A DNA stretch of 64,000 bases from Bacteroidota bacterium (GTDB lineage Bacteria > Bacteroidota > Bacteroidia > Sphingobacteriales > Sphingobacteriaceae), in contig JABDDX010000002.1 of the NCBI GenBank assembly GCA_013287375.1, forward strand, positions 1 to 64,000, written 5' to 3'. How positions within the stretch are numbered: position 1 is the stretch's first letter; every line of letters begins with the position of its first letter. Both the position numbers and the translations under genes were made by a program. The notes below the pieces were generated by a model. It had not been told where the DNA came from. It saw only the letters and a program-made list of their open reading frames with translations, and did no database searches. Below, in pieces: positions 8,348-17,703 of the stretch.

Positions 8348-10471
8348 ATGCAACCTGAAAAATTTTACTACGATAACAAGATCGTCCGGAACTTTGGCAT
8401 AGCAACCGTCATCTGGGGAATCGCCGGAATGAGCATCGGCCTGTTGATAGCCATACAGCTTTACTATCCGGGTGCAAATATGCATAACCAGTACACTACG
8501 TTTGGCAGGATAAGGCCATTACACACCAATGCTGTGATTTTTGCCTTTGTCGGTAATGCCATATTTATGGGGGTGTATTATTCGCTGCAACGGCTGTTAA
8601 AAGCAAGAATGTACAGCGATAAATTAAGCGCCATCCATTTTTGGGGCTGGCAGCTGATTATTGTCAGCGCATTGATCACGTTACCGTTAGGTATTACCAC
8701 GTCTCACGAGTATGCAGAACTGGAATGGCCGATAGATATCGCGATTACCATTATCTGGATCGTTTTCGGCTGGAATATGTTTGGCACCATATTTAAGCGG
8801 CGCGAAAGGCACCTCTATGTAGCCATCTGGTTCTACATTGCCACTTTTGTTACTATAGCGGTATTACACGTGGTTAATTCGGTTGAAATACCCGTTACCT
8901 TCTGGAAAAGCTATATGGTGTACGCCGGGGTACAGGACGCGCTGGTGCAATGGTGGTACGGCCACAATGCGGTTGCGTTTTTCCTGACCACGCCTTACCT
9001 GGGCATGATGTATTACTTCCTGCCAAAAATGGCCAACCGCCCTATTTATTCTTATAAGCTCAGTATCCTACATTTTTGGGCGCTTATCTTTATTTATATA
9101 TGGGCAGGGCCGCATCACTTGCTCTATACTACGCTACCCGGATGGGCACAGTCATTAGGTGTTGCCTTTTCCATTATGCTGATCGCGCCAAGCTGGGGTG
9201 GTATGATCAATGGTCTGCTTACGCTCCGCGGTGCCTGGGATAAGGTGCGTGATGATGTGATCCTGAAGTTTATGGTGGTTGGATTAACTGCTTACGGCAT
9301 GGCAACGTTTGAAGGCCCGATGCTGGCACTAAAACAAATTAACGCGATAGCGCATTTTTCAGACTGGATCATCGCGCATGTGCATGTTGGGGCACTGGGT
9401 TGGAACGGGTTTCTAACTTTCGCGATTTTGTACTGGGTGATCCCGAGAATTTACAGAACAGAACTTTACTCCAAAAAACTGGCCTCTTTCCACTTTTGGA
9501 TCGGCACGCTGGGGATCTTGTTTTATGTAATACCGCTGTACTGGGCAGGCTTTACCCAGGGATTGATGCTGAAGGAATTTACACAGGAAGGCATATTAAA
9601 ATACAGCTTTTTAGAAACGGTATTACGCATCATCCCGATGTGGGTTACCCGTTCCTTAGGCGGTATGATGTACCTGACCGGCGTAATTGCAATGGCTTAT
9701 AACTTAACACGCACCGCCCTGCAAGGTAAGTTGCTGGCTAATGAACCTGCGCAGGCGATGGCCTTAGCACCGGTAAGCACTATGGCGAAGGAAGCCAGCT
9801 GGCACCGCAGGCTTGAACGCAGGCCGATACAGTTTATGATTCTCGCGCTGATCGTCATACTGATCGGGTCGTTTATCGAGATCATGCCTACATTAACCAT
9901 ATCATCAAATATACCCACCATAGCGAGTGTGAAACCTTATACACCGCTCGAGCTTCAGGGAAGAGATATTTATATCCGTGAAGGCTGCATGGGCTGCCAT
10001 TCGCAAACCGTGAGGCCGTTCCGTTCGGAAACCGAGCGTTACGGGCAATACAGTAAAGCCGGTGAGTTTGTTTATGATCACCCCTTCCTGTGGGGATCAG
10101 AAAGAAAAGGACCGGACCTGGCACGTATAGGCGGCAAATATCCTAACGCCTGGCATTATAATCACCTGATGGACCCGCGCCTGATGTCGCCGGGGAGTAT
10201 TATGCCGGATTATGACTGGCTGATTACCCAGGATCTGGATACGACCACCACGATTGCAAAAATAAACGCGATGCGGAAAATAGGTGTGCCTTATCCCTTA
10301 GGTTATGAAAATGTTGCAAATCGTGACCTGGATAAACAAGCTAAAGGCATTGCCGCCAATTTAGCTGAAGACCATATCAAAGTATCCAGCCGGAAAGAAA
10401 TTATTGCCATTACCGCGTACCTGCAACGGTTAGGAATGGATATTAAAGCAGATAAAACAACCACTAAATAA
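8348..10471 (+). CDS. ccoNO: cbb3 cytochrome c oxidase, fused subunits I and II (CcoN-CcoO)
   Basis: A 707-residue fusion. Residues 1 to about 480 are CcoN, the heme-copper subunit with about twelve membrane helices; the metal-binding histidine motifs are present ('RPLHTNAVIFAF', 'WWYGHNAVAFF', 'GPHHLLYT', 'HVHVGALGWNGF'). After a linker ('RRLERRPIQFM') a new helix leads into CcoO, whose single c-type heme motif is 'CMGCH' near residue 546. It reduces oxygen to water at high affinity and pumps protons in the cytoplasmic membrane. Separate ccoN and ccoO genes are the rule in Proteobacteria; the fusion is common in Bacteroidota. ccoQ follows after 7 bp. Confidence 0.96.
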   Translation: MQPEKFYYDNKIVRNFGIATVIWGIAGMSIGLLIAIQLYYPGANMHNQYTTFGRIRPLHTNAVIFAFVGNAIFMGVYYSLQRLLKARMYSDKLSAIHFWGWQLIIVSALITLPLGITTSHEYAELEWPIDIAITIIWIVFGWNMFGTIFKRRERHLYVAIWFYIATFVTIAVLHVVNSVEIPVTFWKSYMVYAGVQDALVQWWYGHNAVAFFLTTPYLGMMYYFLPKMANRPIYSYKLSILHFWALIFIYIWAGPHHLLYTTLPGWAQSLGVAFSIMLIAPSWGGMINGLLTLRGAWDKVRDDVILKFMVVGLTAYGMATFEGPMLALKQINAIAHFSDWIIAHVHVGALGWNGFLTFAILYWVIPRIYRTELYSKKLASFHFWIGTLGILFYVIPLYWAGFTQGLMLKEFTQEGILKYSFLETVLRIIPMWVTRSLGGMMYLTGVIAMAYNLTRTALQGKLLANEPAQAMALAPVSTMAKEASWHRRLERRPIQFMILALIVILIGSFIEIMPTLTISSNIPTIASVKPYTPLELQGRDIYIREGCMGCHSQTVRPFRSETERYGQYSKAGEFVYDHPFLWGSERKGPDLARIGGKYPNAWHYNHLMDPRLMSPGSIMPDYDWLITQDLDTTTTIAKINAMRKIGVPYPLGYENVANRDLDKQAKGIAANLAEDHIKVSSRKEIIAITAYLQRLGMDIKADKTTTK

Positions 10472-10478
10472 TACGACC

Positions 10479-10670
10479 ATGTTTGATCAATTTGTAAAAG
10501 GCCTTTCGGGACAACAAACGTACCTGATCTTCTCCCTTTGGATATTCCTTGTATTTTTCGTAGTGGTCAGTATCCTGCTTTTTATTACCAAGAAACAGCA
10601 CACCGATTATATGAGTGATCTTCCATTAGAAGACGGAACACCGGATGCCCCTCAATCTTTACCGTTATGA
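10479..10670 (+). CDS. ccoQ: cbb3 oxidase small subunit CcoQ
   Basis: A 63-residue protein with a single membrane helix ('IFSLWIFLVFFVVVSILLF') and a short acidic cytoplasmic tail that ends in proline-rich residues. Size, topology and position between ccoNO and ccoP identify CcoQ/FixQ, which stabilises the oxidase complex. The stop overlaps the ccoP start as ATGA. Confidence 0.88.
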   Translation: MFDQFVKGLSGQQTYLIFSLWIFLVFFVVVSILLFITKKQHTDYMSDLPLEDGTPDAPQSLPL

Positions 10671-11569
10671 CCAGCCTGTTAATAATTGGTTTGGTCGATG
10701 ACCATAGCATGATTCCCGGAGACATTGAAAACTACATCGGCTACGGCGCAATTATGACAGCAATGCTGCTGTTCCTCGCGGCTATGCTGGTGTTGCTGCG
10801 GACATTCAAAGTATTGACACGGATTGTCTTGAAGTCCGAAGGTTATACTGAAGAACAGATCATTGCGGAAATGAACCCGGTTAAACTCAAAAAGGTGAAG
10901 AAGCCATCGGGAGAGGTTTGGAACAAGTTATTGTCTTTAAGGCCTTTATCAGAGGAAAAGGAGATTTTGATTGCCCATGATTATGATGGTATCCAGGAAC
11001 TTGATAATCCCATTCCGGCCTGGTTCATGTATTTGTTTTATGGCACGATCATTTTTGCTGTGGGCTATTTGTTGAACTATCATGTTTTTCATACCGGCCA
11101 ATTGCAATACGAGGAATATAAAACGGAAATGGCCCAGGCTGAGGTGGCACATAAATTATATCTGAGCAAAGCGGCTAATCAGGTTGACGAAAATACCGTG
11201 AAGCTGGTGCATGACCCGGCAGTTATTGCTTCAGGGCAGGCGATATTTAAGACCAATTGTGTTCCTTGCCATGGCGATCATGCGCAAGGGGTGGTCGGGC
11301 CTAATTTAACCGATGACTACTGGCTACATGGCAATAAGATTGGCGATTTGTTTAAAACGGTTAAATACGGGGTTTTAACAAAAGGGATGCCTACCTGGGA
11401 GAAGGTATTGACCCCAAAACAGATCTCGGACGTGGTGAACTTTGTGAAATCCATTCATGGGACAAATCCCGCAAATCCTAAAGCACCGCAGGGAATAAAA
11501 GAAACAGACGATGCGCCCGCTTCAGTAAAAAAGGAATCCGCAAAATTAGTGTCAACTAACAGATCATGA
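10667..11569 (+). CDS. ccoP: cbb3 oxidase c-type cytochrome subunit CcoP
   Basis: A 300-residue protein with two membrane helices (about 28-48 and 117-138) and a periplasmic cytochrome c domain. Only one heme motif is present, CVPCH at 198-202, with a likely axial methionine in 'TKGMPTWEKVL'. Proteobacterial CcoP has two hemes, so this is the mono-heme form seen in Bacteroidota. It passes electrons to CcoO. The C-terminal 40 residues are a low-complexity Lys/Ala/Pro tail. The gene overlaps ccoQ upstream and ccoG downstream by 4 bp each. Confidence 0.94.
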   Translation: MTSLLIIGLVDDHSMIPGDIENYIGYGAIMTAMLLFLAAMLVLLRTFKVLTRIVLKSEGYTEEQIIAEMNPVKLKKVKKPSGEVWNKLLSLRPLSEEKEILIAHDYDGIQELDNPIPAWFMYLFYGTIIFAVGYLLNYHVFHTGQLQYEEYKTEMAQAEVAHKLYLSKAANQVDENTVKLVHDPAVIASGQAIFKTNCVPCHGDHAQGVVGPNLTDDYWLHGNKIGDLFKTVKYGVLTKGMPTWEKVLTPKQISDVVNFVKSIHGTNPANPKAPQGIKETDDAPASVKKESAKLVSTNRS

Positions 11570-12933
11570 ACGGACTGCTGGAGGCAAAGGAAGACGGTGC
11601 GCGAAAATGGATTTATCCATTACTTCGTAAAGGTAAATACTACCAATGGCGCAGCGCGATAAGCTATATCTACCTGATTGTTTTTTTTACAGGTCCGTTT
11701 ATCCGGATCAATGGGCAGCCGTTACTAATGCTGAATGTAATCGACAGGCAGTTTGTGTTGCTGGGGCAGGTATTCTGGCCACAGGATATCTTCCTGTTCA
11801 TGCTGGCATCACTGATATTCGTTGTTTGCATCGTATTATTCACTATCGTTTTTGGGCGCATATTTTGTGGCTGGATATGTCCGCAGACGATATTTATGGA
11901 AATGGTTTTCCGTAAGGTGGAAGTCTGGATAGAAGGGGATGCTAATAAAAGAAAAAAACTTGATGCAGGAGCATGGACCACCGATAAAATATTTAAGAAA
12001 ACGTTGAAGCATATCCTGTTTATTATCTTGTCATTTCTGATTGCCAATACCTTTTTGGCTTACATTATCGGGAGTGTTAATTTAATAAAGATCATGACCG
12101 AGCCCGTAAACCTGCACTGGGTTGGCTTTTTCAGCATATGGGTATTCTCCGCCATTTTTTATCTGGTTTACAGCCAGGTCCGGGAATTGGTGTGTACGGT
12201 AATTTGCCCCTACGGCAGGTTACAGGGCGTGCTGATGGATGAAAATACGCTGGTGGTAGCTTATAATGATGTTAGGGGGGAGCCCAGGGGCAAACTGGAT
12301 AAAACCGGCAGTTCATCAAAAGGTGATTGTGTGGATTGTGGATTATGTATTGCCGTATGCCCGACTGGCATCGATATCCGCAACGGCACGCAGATGGAAT
12401 GTATCAATTGTACCGCTTGCATAGACGTTTGTGACGAGGTGATGGATAAGATACATAAACCCCGGAGCTTGGTAGGTTATTACGCTGAAAACATGATCCA
12501 TACAAAGGAAAAACCGTCGTTTAATATTCGGATGATCGGTTATAGCTGCGTTATAGCGGTTTTGATGGGCGTAATGAGCTTTTTTATTTTCAGCCGGAGT
12601 GATATGGACATCACCGTAATGCGTAGCGCAGGCATGCTTTACCAGGAGCAACCAAATGGCTATGTCAGCAATATTTATACCGCGGACATTACCAATAAGG
12701 CAAATAAGGATCGCGCCGTAATATTAAGGGCCGAAGACCCGGAGATTAGGATAAAATATATTCAGGCGCCGGGCATTGCCGGTAAGGGTAGTGACGTGAA
12801 AACTGTCTTCTTTATCCTGATACCTGCCCGCAAAATTCATTCCGTAGAAACGGATGTGCGTCTACAGCTTATCAGCGGAAATCAAATTATTCAAACCGTA
12901 ACGACCACTTTTGTGGGACCATTAAACAATTAA
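11566..12933 (+). CDS. ccoG: Cytochrome c oxidase accessory protein CcoG
   Basis: A 455-residue membrane iron-sulfur protein. It has the conserved 'GRIFCGWICPQT' motif, about five membrane helices, and a two-cluster ferredoxin domain with 'CVDCGLCIAVCPTG' and 'CINCTACIDVC'. The C-terminal 100 residues form an Ig-like periplasmic domain. CcoG is a copper reductase that supplies Cu(I) for cbb3 oxidase assembly. The start overlaps the ccoP stop as ATGA, and fixH follows after 3 bp. Confidence 0.95.
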   Translation: MNGLLEAKEDGARKWIYPLLRKGKYYQWRSAISYIYLIVFFTGPFIRINGQPLLMLNVIDRQFVLLGQVFWPQDIFLFMLASLIFVVCIVLFTIVFGRIFCGWICPQTIFMEMVFRKVEVWIEGDANKRKKLDAGAWTTDKIFKKTLKHILFIILSFLIANTFLAYIIGSVNLIKIMTEPVNLHWVGFFSIWVFSAIFYLVYSQVRELVCTVICPYGRLQGVLMDENTLVVAYNDVRGEPRGKLDKTGSSSKGDCVDCGLCIAVCPTGIDIRNGTQMECINCTACIDVCDEVMDKIHKPRSLVGYYAENMIHTKEKPSFNIRMIGYSCVIAVLMGVMSFFIFSRSDMDITVMRSAGMLYQEQPNGYVSNIYTADITNKANKDRAVILRAEDPEIRIKYIQAPGIAGKGSDVKTVFFILIPARKIHSVETDVRLQLISGNQIIQTVTTTFVGPLNN

Positions 12934-12936
12934 GAA

Positions 12937-13359
12937 ATGAACTGGGGAAAAGCAACTATATTGATCTTAGTGATTTTTGTACTTTTTATAAGCGGCATGA
13001 GCTATTATATGTTCAGTTCGCCGAAGGATGAATATGATCACCAGTATTATGAAAACGGCTTAAATTTCGATCACGATTATATCCGTGAAAAACAGGTAAC
13101 TGAAGATCATGCCGCCCCGACCATCAGGGTCGGTACTGATTCTATCAAATTTACTTTTCCGCAGGTTATTAAAGGCGAGGTGAAATTCTCCCGCCCATCG
13201 AGTGATGCGGCAGATGTCAGCTATCCACTGGATTCCAAAGATCCCAAATCACTTCAGTTGGCGGCCACGCACCTTTTAAAAGGAAGGTGGCAATTAGTTT
13301 TTGAGTGGAAAAGTGGCAACAAGGCTTACTTGTATCAGCACGAAATTTATATCAAATGA
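12937..13359 (+). CDS. fixH: FixH-like cbb3 oxidase assembly protein
   Basis: A 140-residue protein with one N-terminal membrane helix ('ATILILVIFVLFISGMSYYM') and a small periplasmic beta domain rich in charged residues ('FTFPQVIKGEVKFSRPSSDA'). This matches FixH/CcoH-type proteins, which bind the copper ATPase and early oxidase intermediates. It directly follows ccoG and overlaps the next gene by 4 bp (ATGA), as expected in this operon. Confidence 0.88.
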   Translation: MNWGKATILILVIFVLFISGMSYYMFSSPKDEYDHQYYENGLNFDHDYIREKQVTEDHAAPTIRVGTDSIKFTFPQVIKGEVKFSRPSSDAADVSYPLDSKDPKSLQLAATHLLKGRWQLVFEWKSGNKAYLYQHEIYIK

Positions 13360-14045
13360 GTAATAACGCCATCGCTTTTTTTATAGGGTTATTCGGAAGT
13401 ATCCACTGCGTCGGTATGTGCGGCCCTTTGGCTTTTGCCGTTCCTTCCATCCGGGCTAAATGGTGGCTGGTTGTTGCTGATAAGGTAAGTTATAATGCAG
13501 GCCGGGTTATCACTTATTCTTTTTTAGGTTTGCTCATTGGTTTTATTGGCAAACAACTGTGGCTCTCCGGGCTGCAGCAGTGGGTAAGCCTCGTCAGCGG
13601 ATTGTTTATCATCATGGCCGGGTTTTCACGGTTATTTAAGATCCACGTTGGGGATAACGGTTTTCTATCAGCGCTTTTATTACCTGTTAACCGCTCGTTA
13701 AACTACGCGCTGCGGCACCATGCCGGGCATTTTGTAGTTGGCTTGCTCAATGGCTTCCTGCCCTGCGGCTTTGTTTACCTGGCTTTGGCAGGTGCAATCA
13801 ATACAAATACGCCATTAGCAGCTGCGCAATTCATGTTTTTCTTTGGGGCTGGTACGTTTCCATTGATGCTTTTGGCAACGCTTAGCGCGGGTTTTGTTGG
13901 CCCGGTGGTACGCAGGCGGATCAATCGGGTTATGCCATACCTGATGGTTTGCCTTGGTTTTTGGTTTATTCTGCGAGGTATGAATTTAGCTATTCCTTAC
14001 CTGAGCCCTGCTAAACCATCGGCAGGGGTGAACGTTTGCCATTAG
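13356..14045 (+). CDS. Sulfite exporter TauE/SafE-like (UreH/DsbD-like) membrane protein
   Basis: A 229-residue protein from an ATG that overlaps the fixH stop; the ORF track begins 17 codons earlier at a less likely start. Six hydrophobic segments are visible. The N-terminal 'GLFGSIHCVGMCGPLAF' and the later 'VGLLNGFLPCGFVYLAL' are the paired Cys-containing repeats of the COG2836 group. These proteins sit at the end of cbb3 assembly operons and are thought to help with metal or redox supply in the membrane; the exact role here is inference. It is the last gene of the operon; the hemN stop is 20 bp beyond on the other strand. Confidence 0.85.
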   Translation: MSNNAIAFFIGLFGSIHCVGMCGPLAFAVPSIRAKWWLVVADKVSYNAGRVITYSFLGLLIGFIGKQLWLSGLQQWVSLVSGLFIIMAGFSRLFKIHVGDNGFLSALLLPVNRSLNYALRHHAGHFVVGLLNGFLPCGFVYLALAGAINTNTPLAAAQFMFFFGAGTFPLMLLATLSAGFVGPVVRRRINRVMPYLMVCLGFWFILRGMNLAIPYLSPAKPSAGVNVCH

Positions 14046-14065
14046 GCCTTGCCACCCCATGGTAT

Positions 14066-15343
14066 TTAGATGGACATACTGAATAGCTGGCTGGTGGGTT
14101 TGTTTTGCCATAACCGGGCATCAAGGCACATACAGACGTTGCGCAGGAACCGCTTACCCAAAGGGGTGACCTCTAATCCCCGGGAGTTCAGTCGGATTAA
14201 TTCATCGTCTGCCAGGGCTTGCAGCCTTTCTATCCCTTCAAAAATAGCTGTTGAATATTGCGTATGATGGTTCCAGCCGGTATATCCATTACACATGATG
14301 TCAAGGATGTGCTGGCGAATGATCAGATCTTCATCCGTTAATAAATGACCTTTAAAAACGGGCAGCTCACCTTGTTTGATGATTTCCAGGTACTCTTCCA
14401 GCACCTTCACATTTTGTGCAAAGGCATATAAAGAGTCGCTGATGGAGGATACTCCTAATCCGATAAGCAACTGCGTGTGTTGCTGGGTATATCCCATAAA
14501 ATTGCGGTGAAGTTTTCCAGCGCATTCAGCCTTAATGAGGGCATCGCCGGGAAGCGCAAAATGATCCATGCCAATTTCTTCATAACCGAAACTTTTCAGC
14601 AGGTTGCGCCCTGTTGCGTAAAGCCTGCTTTTTTCATGGGCATCTGGCAGGTCCATTTCCGTGAACTTTCTTTGTCCTGCTTTAAGCCAGGGAACATGTG
14701 CATAACTGTAAAAAGCGATTCTTTCGGGCCTTAGTTCGGCAACCTGATGAAGTGTGGTGATTAATCCATGTGTGGTTTGTAGTGGGAGCCCATAAATGAG
14801 ATCGAAATTGATGGAAGTATAACCTATTCTGCGTGCCTGTTGTGTAACTATCTTTACCTGTTCAAAGCTTTGATACCTGTTAATGATCTCTTGTACTTTA
14901 GGGTCGAAATCCTGGACACCCAGGCTAAGCCGGCGAAATCCGAGCGTATATAGCACTTCCAAATGGTCTACAGTCGTGTTTGCAGGATGCGCCTCAAAGC
15001 TAAACTCGGCTTTTGGGTGTATACTGGCAGTTTTAAGTAATCCGCCAATTAGTAACTTAAGATTTTCTGCGGTAAAAAAAGTCGGTGTCCCGCCGCCCAG
15101 ATGCAGTTCACGGATCACGGGAACGTCATCAAGCAAATTTAGATAGATATTCCACTCCTTTAATACGGCATTGATGTAAGGTTGTTCAACCCGGTGGTTC
15201 TTGGTAATCCGGGTATTACAGCCGCAATAAGTACAGCCGCTTTCGCAGAATGGCAAATGGATATAAAGGCTGATTCCATCCTTGTTGTTGCTCTCCCAAA
15301 TCGCTATAGTGGGTGACGATTTTATGGCATCTCCATCGCCCAA
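14066..15343 (-). CDS. hemN: Oxygen-independent coproporphyrinogen III oxidase, N-terminally truncated
   Basis: A radical-SAM enzyme that converts coproporphyrinogen III to protoporphyrinogen IX without oxygen, so it supports heme supply to cbb3 oxidase at low oxygen. The 4Fe-4S motif is CESGCTYCGC (Cys 33, 37, 40), followed by 'LHLGGGTPTFF' and 'FDLIYGLPLQT'. The C-terminal HemN motif 'RNVCMCLD' is intact. The usual first 35-40 residues, which carry the conserved 'PRYTSYP' segment, are missing. The frame opens at a TTG (15343) inside the end of the upstream ATPase gene, and an in-frame stop lies at 15371-15373, so no full-length start exists. Activity is uncertain; it may be a 5'-truncated remnant or use the TTG. 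Confidence 0.88.
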   Translation of the reverse strand: MGDGDAIKSSPTIAIWESNNKDGISLYIHLPFCESGCTYCGCNTRITKNHRVEQPYINAVLKEWNIYLNLLDDVPVIRELHLGGGTPTFFTAENLKLLIGGLLKTASIHPKAEFSFEAHPANTTVDHLEVLYTLGFRRLSLGVQDFDPKVQEIINRYQSFEQVKIVTQQARRIGYTSINFDLIYGLPLQTTHGLITTLHQVAELRPERIAFYSYAHVPWLKAGQRKFTEMDLPDAHEKSRLYATGRNLLKSFGYEEIGMDHFALPGDALIKAECAGKLHRNFMGYTQQHTQLLIGLGVSSISDSLYAFAQNVKVLEEYLEIIKQGELPVFKGHLLTDEDLIIRQHILDIMCNGYTGWNHHTQYSTAIFEGIERLQALADDELIRLNSRGLEVTPLGKRFLRNVCMCLDARLWQNKPTSQLFSMSI

Positions 15344-17703
15344 AATCTTAATAATCCGTATTTGGCCAGGTCATTTAACGTAAAGGAAATTATAGCCGTA
15401 TAACCGATTACAATTAGCGTGTCTTTTATTGGGATCGCTGTAAAGCTCAACAGCCCGTATGTGACTAAAAAAATTCCTAAAACCATATCTCCCAAAATAA
15501 GGTATAGCAGGGTTTTACTTGGCCACGAATTCCAAAAGTGCCTCTTTTCCCTTACGATAAATAGCGAAAATAGCCCGAAGTAAAGTATGATCACAAAGCT
15601 GTAGGTACTAAGCGCAGCATTATTATTATTAAGGTTTAAATGATGAAGCCCGTAATATAAAAGGGGGAAAGCTTCAATAGTCATCAGCAAGCCTAATACC
15701 AAGCCAACTTTAGCTAAGGCATTGATCGCCCATTTAGATGGTTTTTTAGAAATGATAACATTATCAGTGGCTAATGAGATCTTTACAAAATCGGTCATAA
15801 AAATGATGATCAGTATGGCTGAGGCAGATATCACATACTTGCCGAATACCAGGTAGGCAATCACCACGAAACAGGTTTTAAAAATGGAGCGGGTGATCTT
15901 ATTCAATATCCAGATATTGATCCGCTCGAACATTTTGCGCCCGGTAATGATTGGAGCGGGGATGCTGGATAACCCTTCCTTAGTAAGTACAATGCTGGCA
16001 GCTCCCTTGGCAACATCTGTCGCATTACTGACCGCGATGCCGACTTCTGCCTGTTTCAGGGCAGGAGAGTCATTTACACCATCTCCTGTCATACCAACGA
16101 TATGCCCGTTCGCTTGGAAAACTTTTACAATATTGTATTTATCCTCTGGATAAACGCCCGCGAAACCGCTGTTTTCTTCCAGTAATGCTATCGCCTTTTT
16201 AGGATCTGGTAAGCAATCTTTGAAAATCGATGCATTCAATATTTTATCACCGATCTGTAGTGTCTTTGACATTTCCTCAGCTATTGGTAATGCATCCCCG
16301 GTAAGCATTTTAACGGTCACACCCAGTGCGGCAAGGTCCTTTATGATCTGCATGGAATCAGCCCGCGGCGGGTCGTGCAGTGCTACCAAACCCACAAATT
16401 GGGTATTGTTATCCTTGGTTTGCGCTACGGCAATAGCCCGATAGCCGGATTTCGCCAGTTCATCAATCTGTTTGTTCCAGTTAGCAATAACCACTGCATC
16501 CAGTTTACAAAGCGGATATAAGGTTTCCGCCGCGCCTTTAATCACGCTAAATTGTTCCTTGACATTGACAATTACAGCCTCCGTTTTGCGCGTTTTGGGA
16601 TCAAATGGCACGAAGCTCTTTTGTACAAAACTATCGTTAATGATTTTCTTATCTTTCGCCGCCCCGATCATGGCCATATCGATCGCGTCATGGTCAGCTT
16701 CCTGAGAAGCTAAAGCGCCATAAAGCAAAACCTGGTCTTCGGTAAACCCATCAGCAGGAATCAATTTAGCTACCGTCAATCTATTGATCGTAAGGGTCCC
16801 TGTTTTATCCACGCATAAGGTATCCATGCTGGCCGCGTCGTTTGGTGCATTCAGCCTTGTAACCAATACGCCCTGGCCCGAAAGTTCCTTCGAGCCGAGC
16901 GCCATGCTAATAGTAAACATTGCCGTCAAAGCAACCGGAATAGCGCCTAACAATAATACCAGCATTAATGGCAACAGTTGTAATGGATTCATACCCCTGA
17001 TGATAGAAACTACGAAGGCAATCAGCAATAGCGCAGCAACAATGTATAATAACCATTGCACTACTTTGGCTAATACTTCATCAATATGTGATTTGGGGGC
17101 CGCTGATTTAACCAGCGATGCTGTTTGGCCAAAATAGGTATTCAGCCCAGTTAAGTTGACGATTCCTGTGGCCTCACCTTTAGTGACTACCGACCCGGAA
17201 TAAACCGTCTTCCCTGCCGGCATATCTACCTCACCGGATTCACCGGTCAAGGCAGACTGGTCGACACTTAATTGCCCTTCAGTGATCATAAAGTCAGCAG
17301 GCACAAAATCACCTATCCTAACCCGGATCATATCACCCGGCACCAATTCACGGGCTAAAGCAGTTTTCCAAACACTGTCACGCAGCAGCTTTACATTAAC
17401 CTGTAGCTTTTTTCTGAGTTCAGCCACAGCATTTGCGGCGCTTTGCTCCAGGGTAAAGCTGATCAGCGCATTTAAAATCAATAAACCGCCAACCACATAC
17501 GCATCAGAAAAATTATGCAGGAACACGGAGAGGACAATAATGAATTCCAGCATCCAGGCAGTGAGTCCCCAAAATTTTGATAAAAAATTAAGTAACGGAT
17601 GTGTTTTAATTTCAGTGATCTCGTTATAGCCAAACTGCTTCAGCAAAGCGGGTACTTCACTTTGACTTAACCCTGTTGCCGGATTGGTTTTTAATTCTGC
17701 CAT
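15322..17703 (-). CDS. Proton-efflux P-type ATPase (P3A type)
   Basis: A 793-residue P-type ATPase resembling the fungal and plant plasma-membrane H+-ATPase. The N-terminal cation-transporter domain is followed by a TGES-type actuator ('[20 protein letters not shown]'), then membrane helices, the phosphorylation site 'CVDKTGTLT' (Asp near 297), 'MLTGDALP' and the hinge '[19 protein letters not shown]'. It probably exports protons, which would offset acid from acetate formation by the adjacent phosphoketolase and acetate kinase. The start ATG overlaps the phosphoketolase stop by 13 bp; its 3' end overlaps the open frame of truncated hemN by 22 bp. Confidence 0.92.
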   Translation of the reverse strand: MAELKTNPATGLSQSEVPALLKQFGYNEITEIKTHPLLNFLSKFWGLTAWMLEFIIVLSVFLHNFSDAYVVGGLLILNALISFTLEQSAANAVAELRKKLQVNVKLLRDSVWKTALARELVPGDMIRVRIGDFVPADFMITEGQLSVDQSALTGESGEVDMPAGKTVYSGSVVTKGEATGIVNLTGLNTYFGQTASLVKSAAPKSHIDEVLAKVVQWLLYIVAALLLIAFVVSIIRGMNPLQLLPLMLVLLLGAIPVALTAMFTISMALGSKELSGQGVLVTRLNAPNDAASMDTLCVDKTGTLTINRLTVAKLIPADGFTEDQVLLYGALASQEADHDAIDMAMIGAAKDKKIINDSFVQKSFVPFDPKTRKTEAVIVNVKEQFSVIKGAAETLYPLCKLDAVVIANWNKQIDELAKSGYRAIAVAQTKDNNTQFVGLVALHDPPRADSMQIIKDLAALGVTVKMLTGDALPIAEEMSKTLQIGDKILNASIFKDCLPDPKKAIALLEENSGFAGVYPEDKYNIVKVFQANGHIVGMTGDGVNDSPALKQAEVGIAVSNATDVAKGAASIVLTKEGLSSIPAPIITGRKMFERINIWILNKITRSIFKTCFVVIAYLVFGKYVISASAILIIIFMTDFVKISLATDNVIISKKPSKWAINALAKVGLVLGLLMTIEAFPLLYYGLHHLNLNNNNAALSTYSFVIILYFGLFSLFIVREKRHFWNSWPSKTLLYLILGDMVLGIFLVTYGLLSFTAIPIKDTLIVIGYTAIISFTLNDLAKYGLLRFWAMEMP

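Noticed and set aside
11670-12047. 125-residue ORF antisense to ccoG
   Set aside because: It is a shadow of ccoG with no upstream signals.
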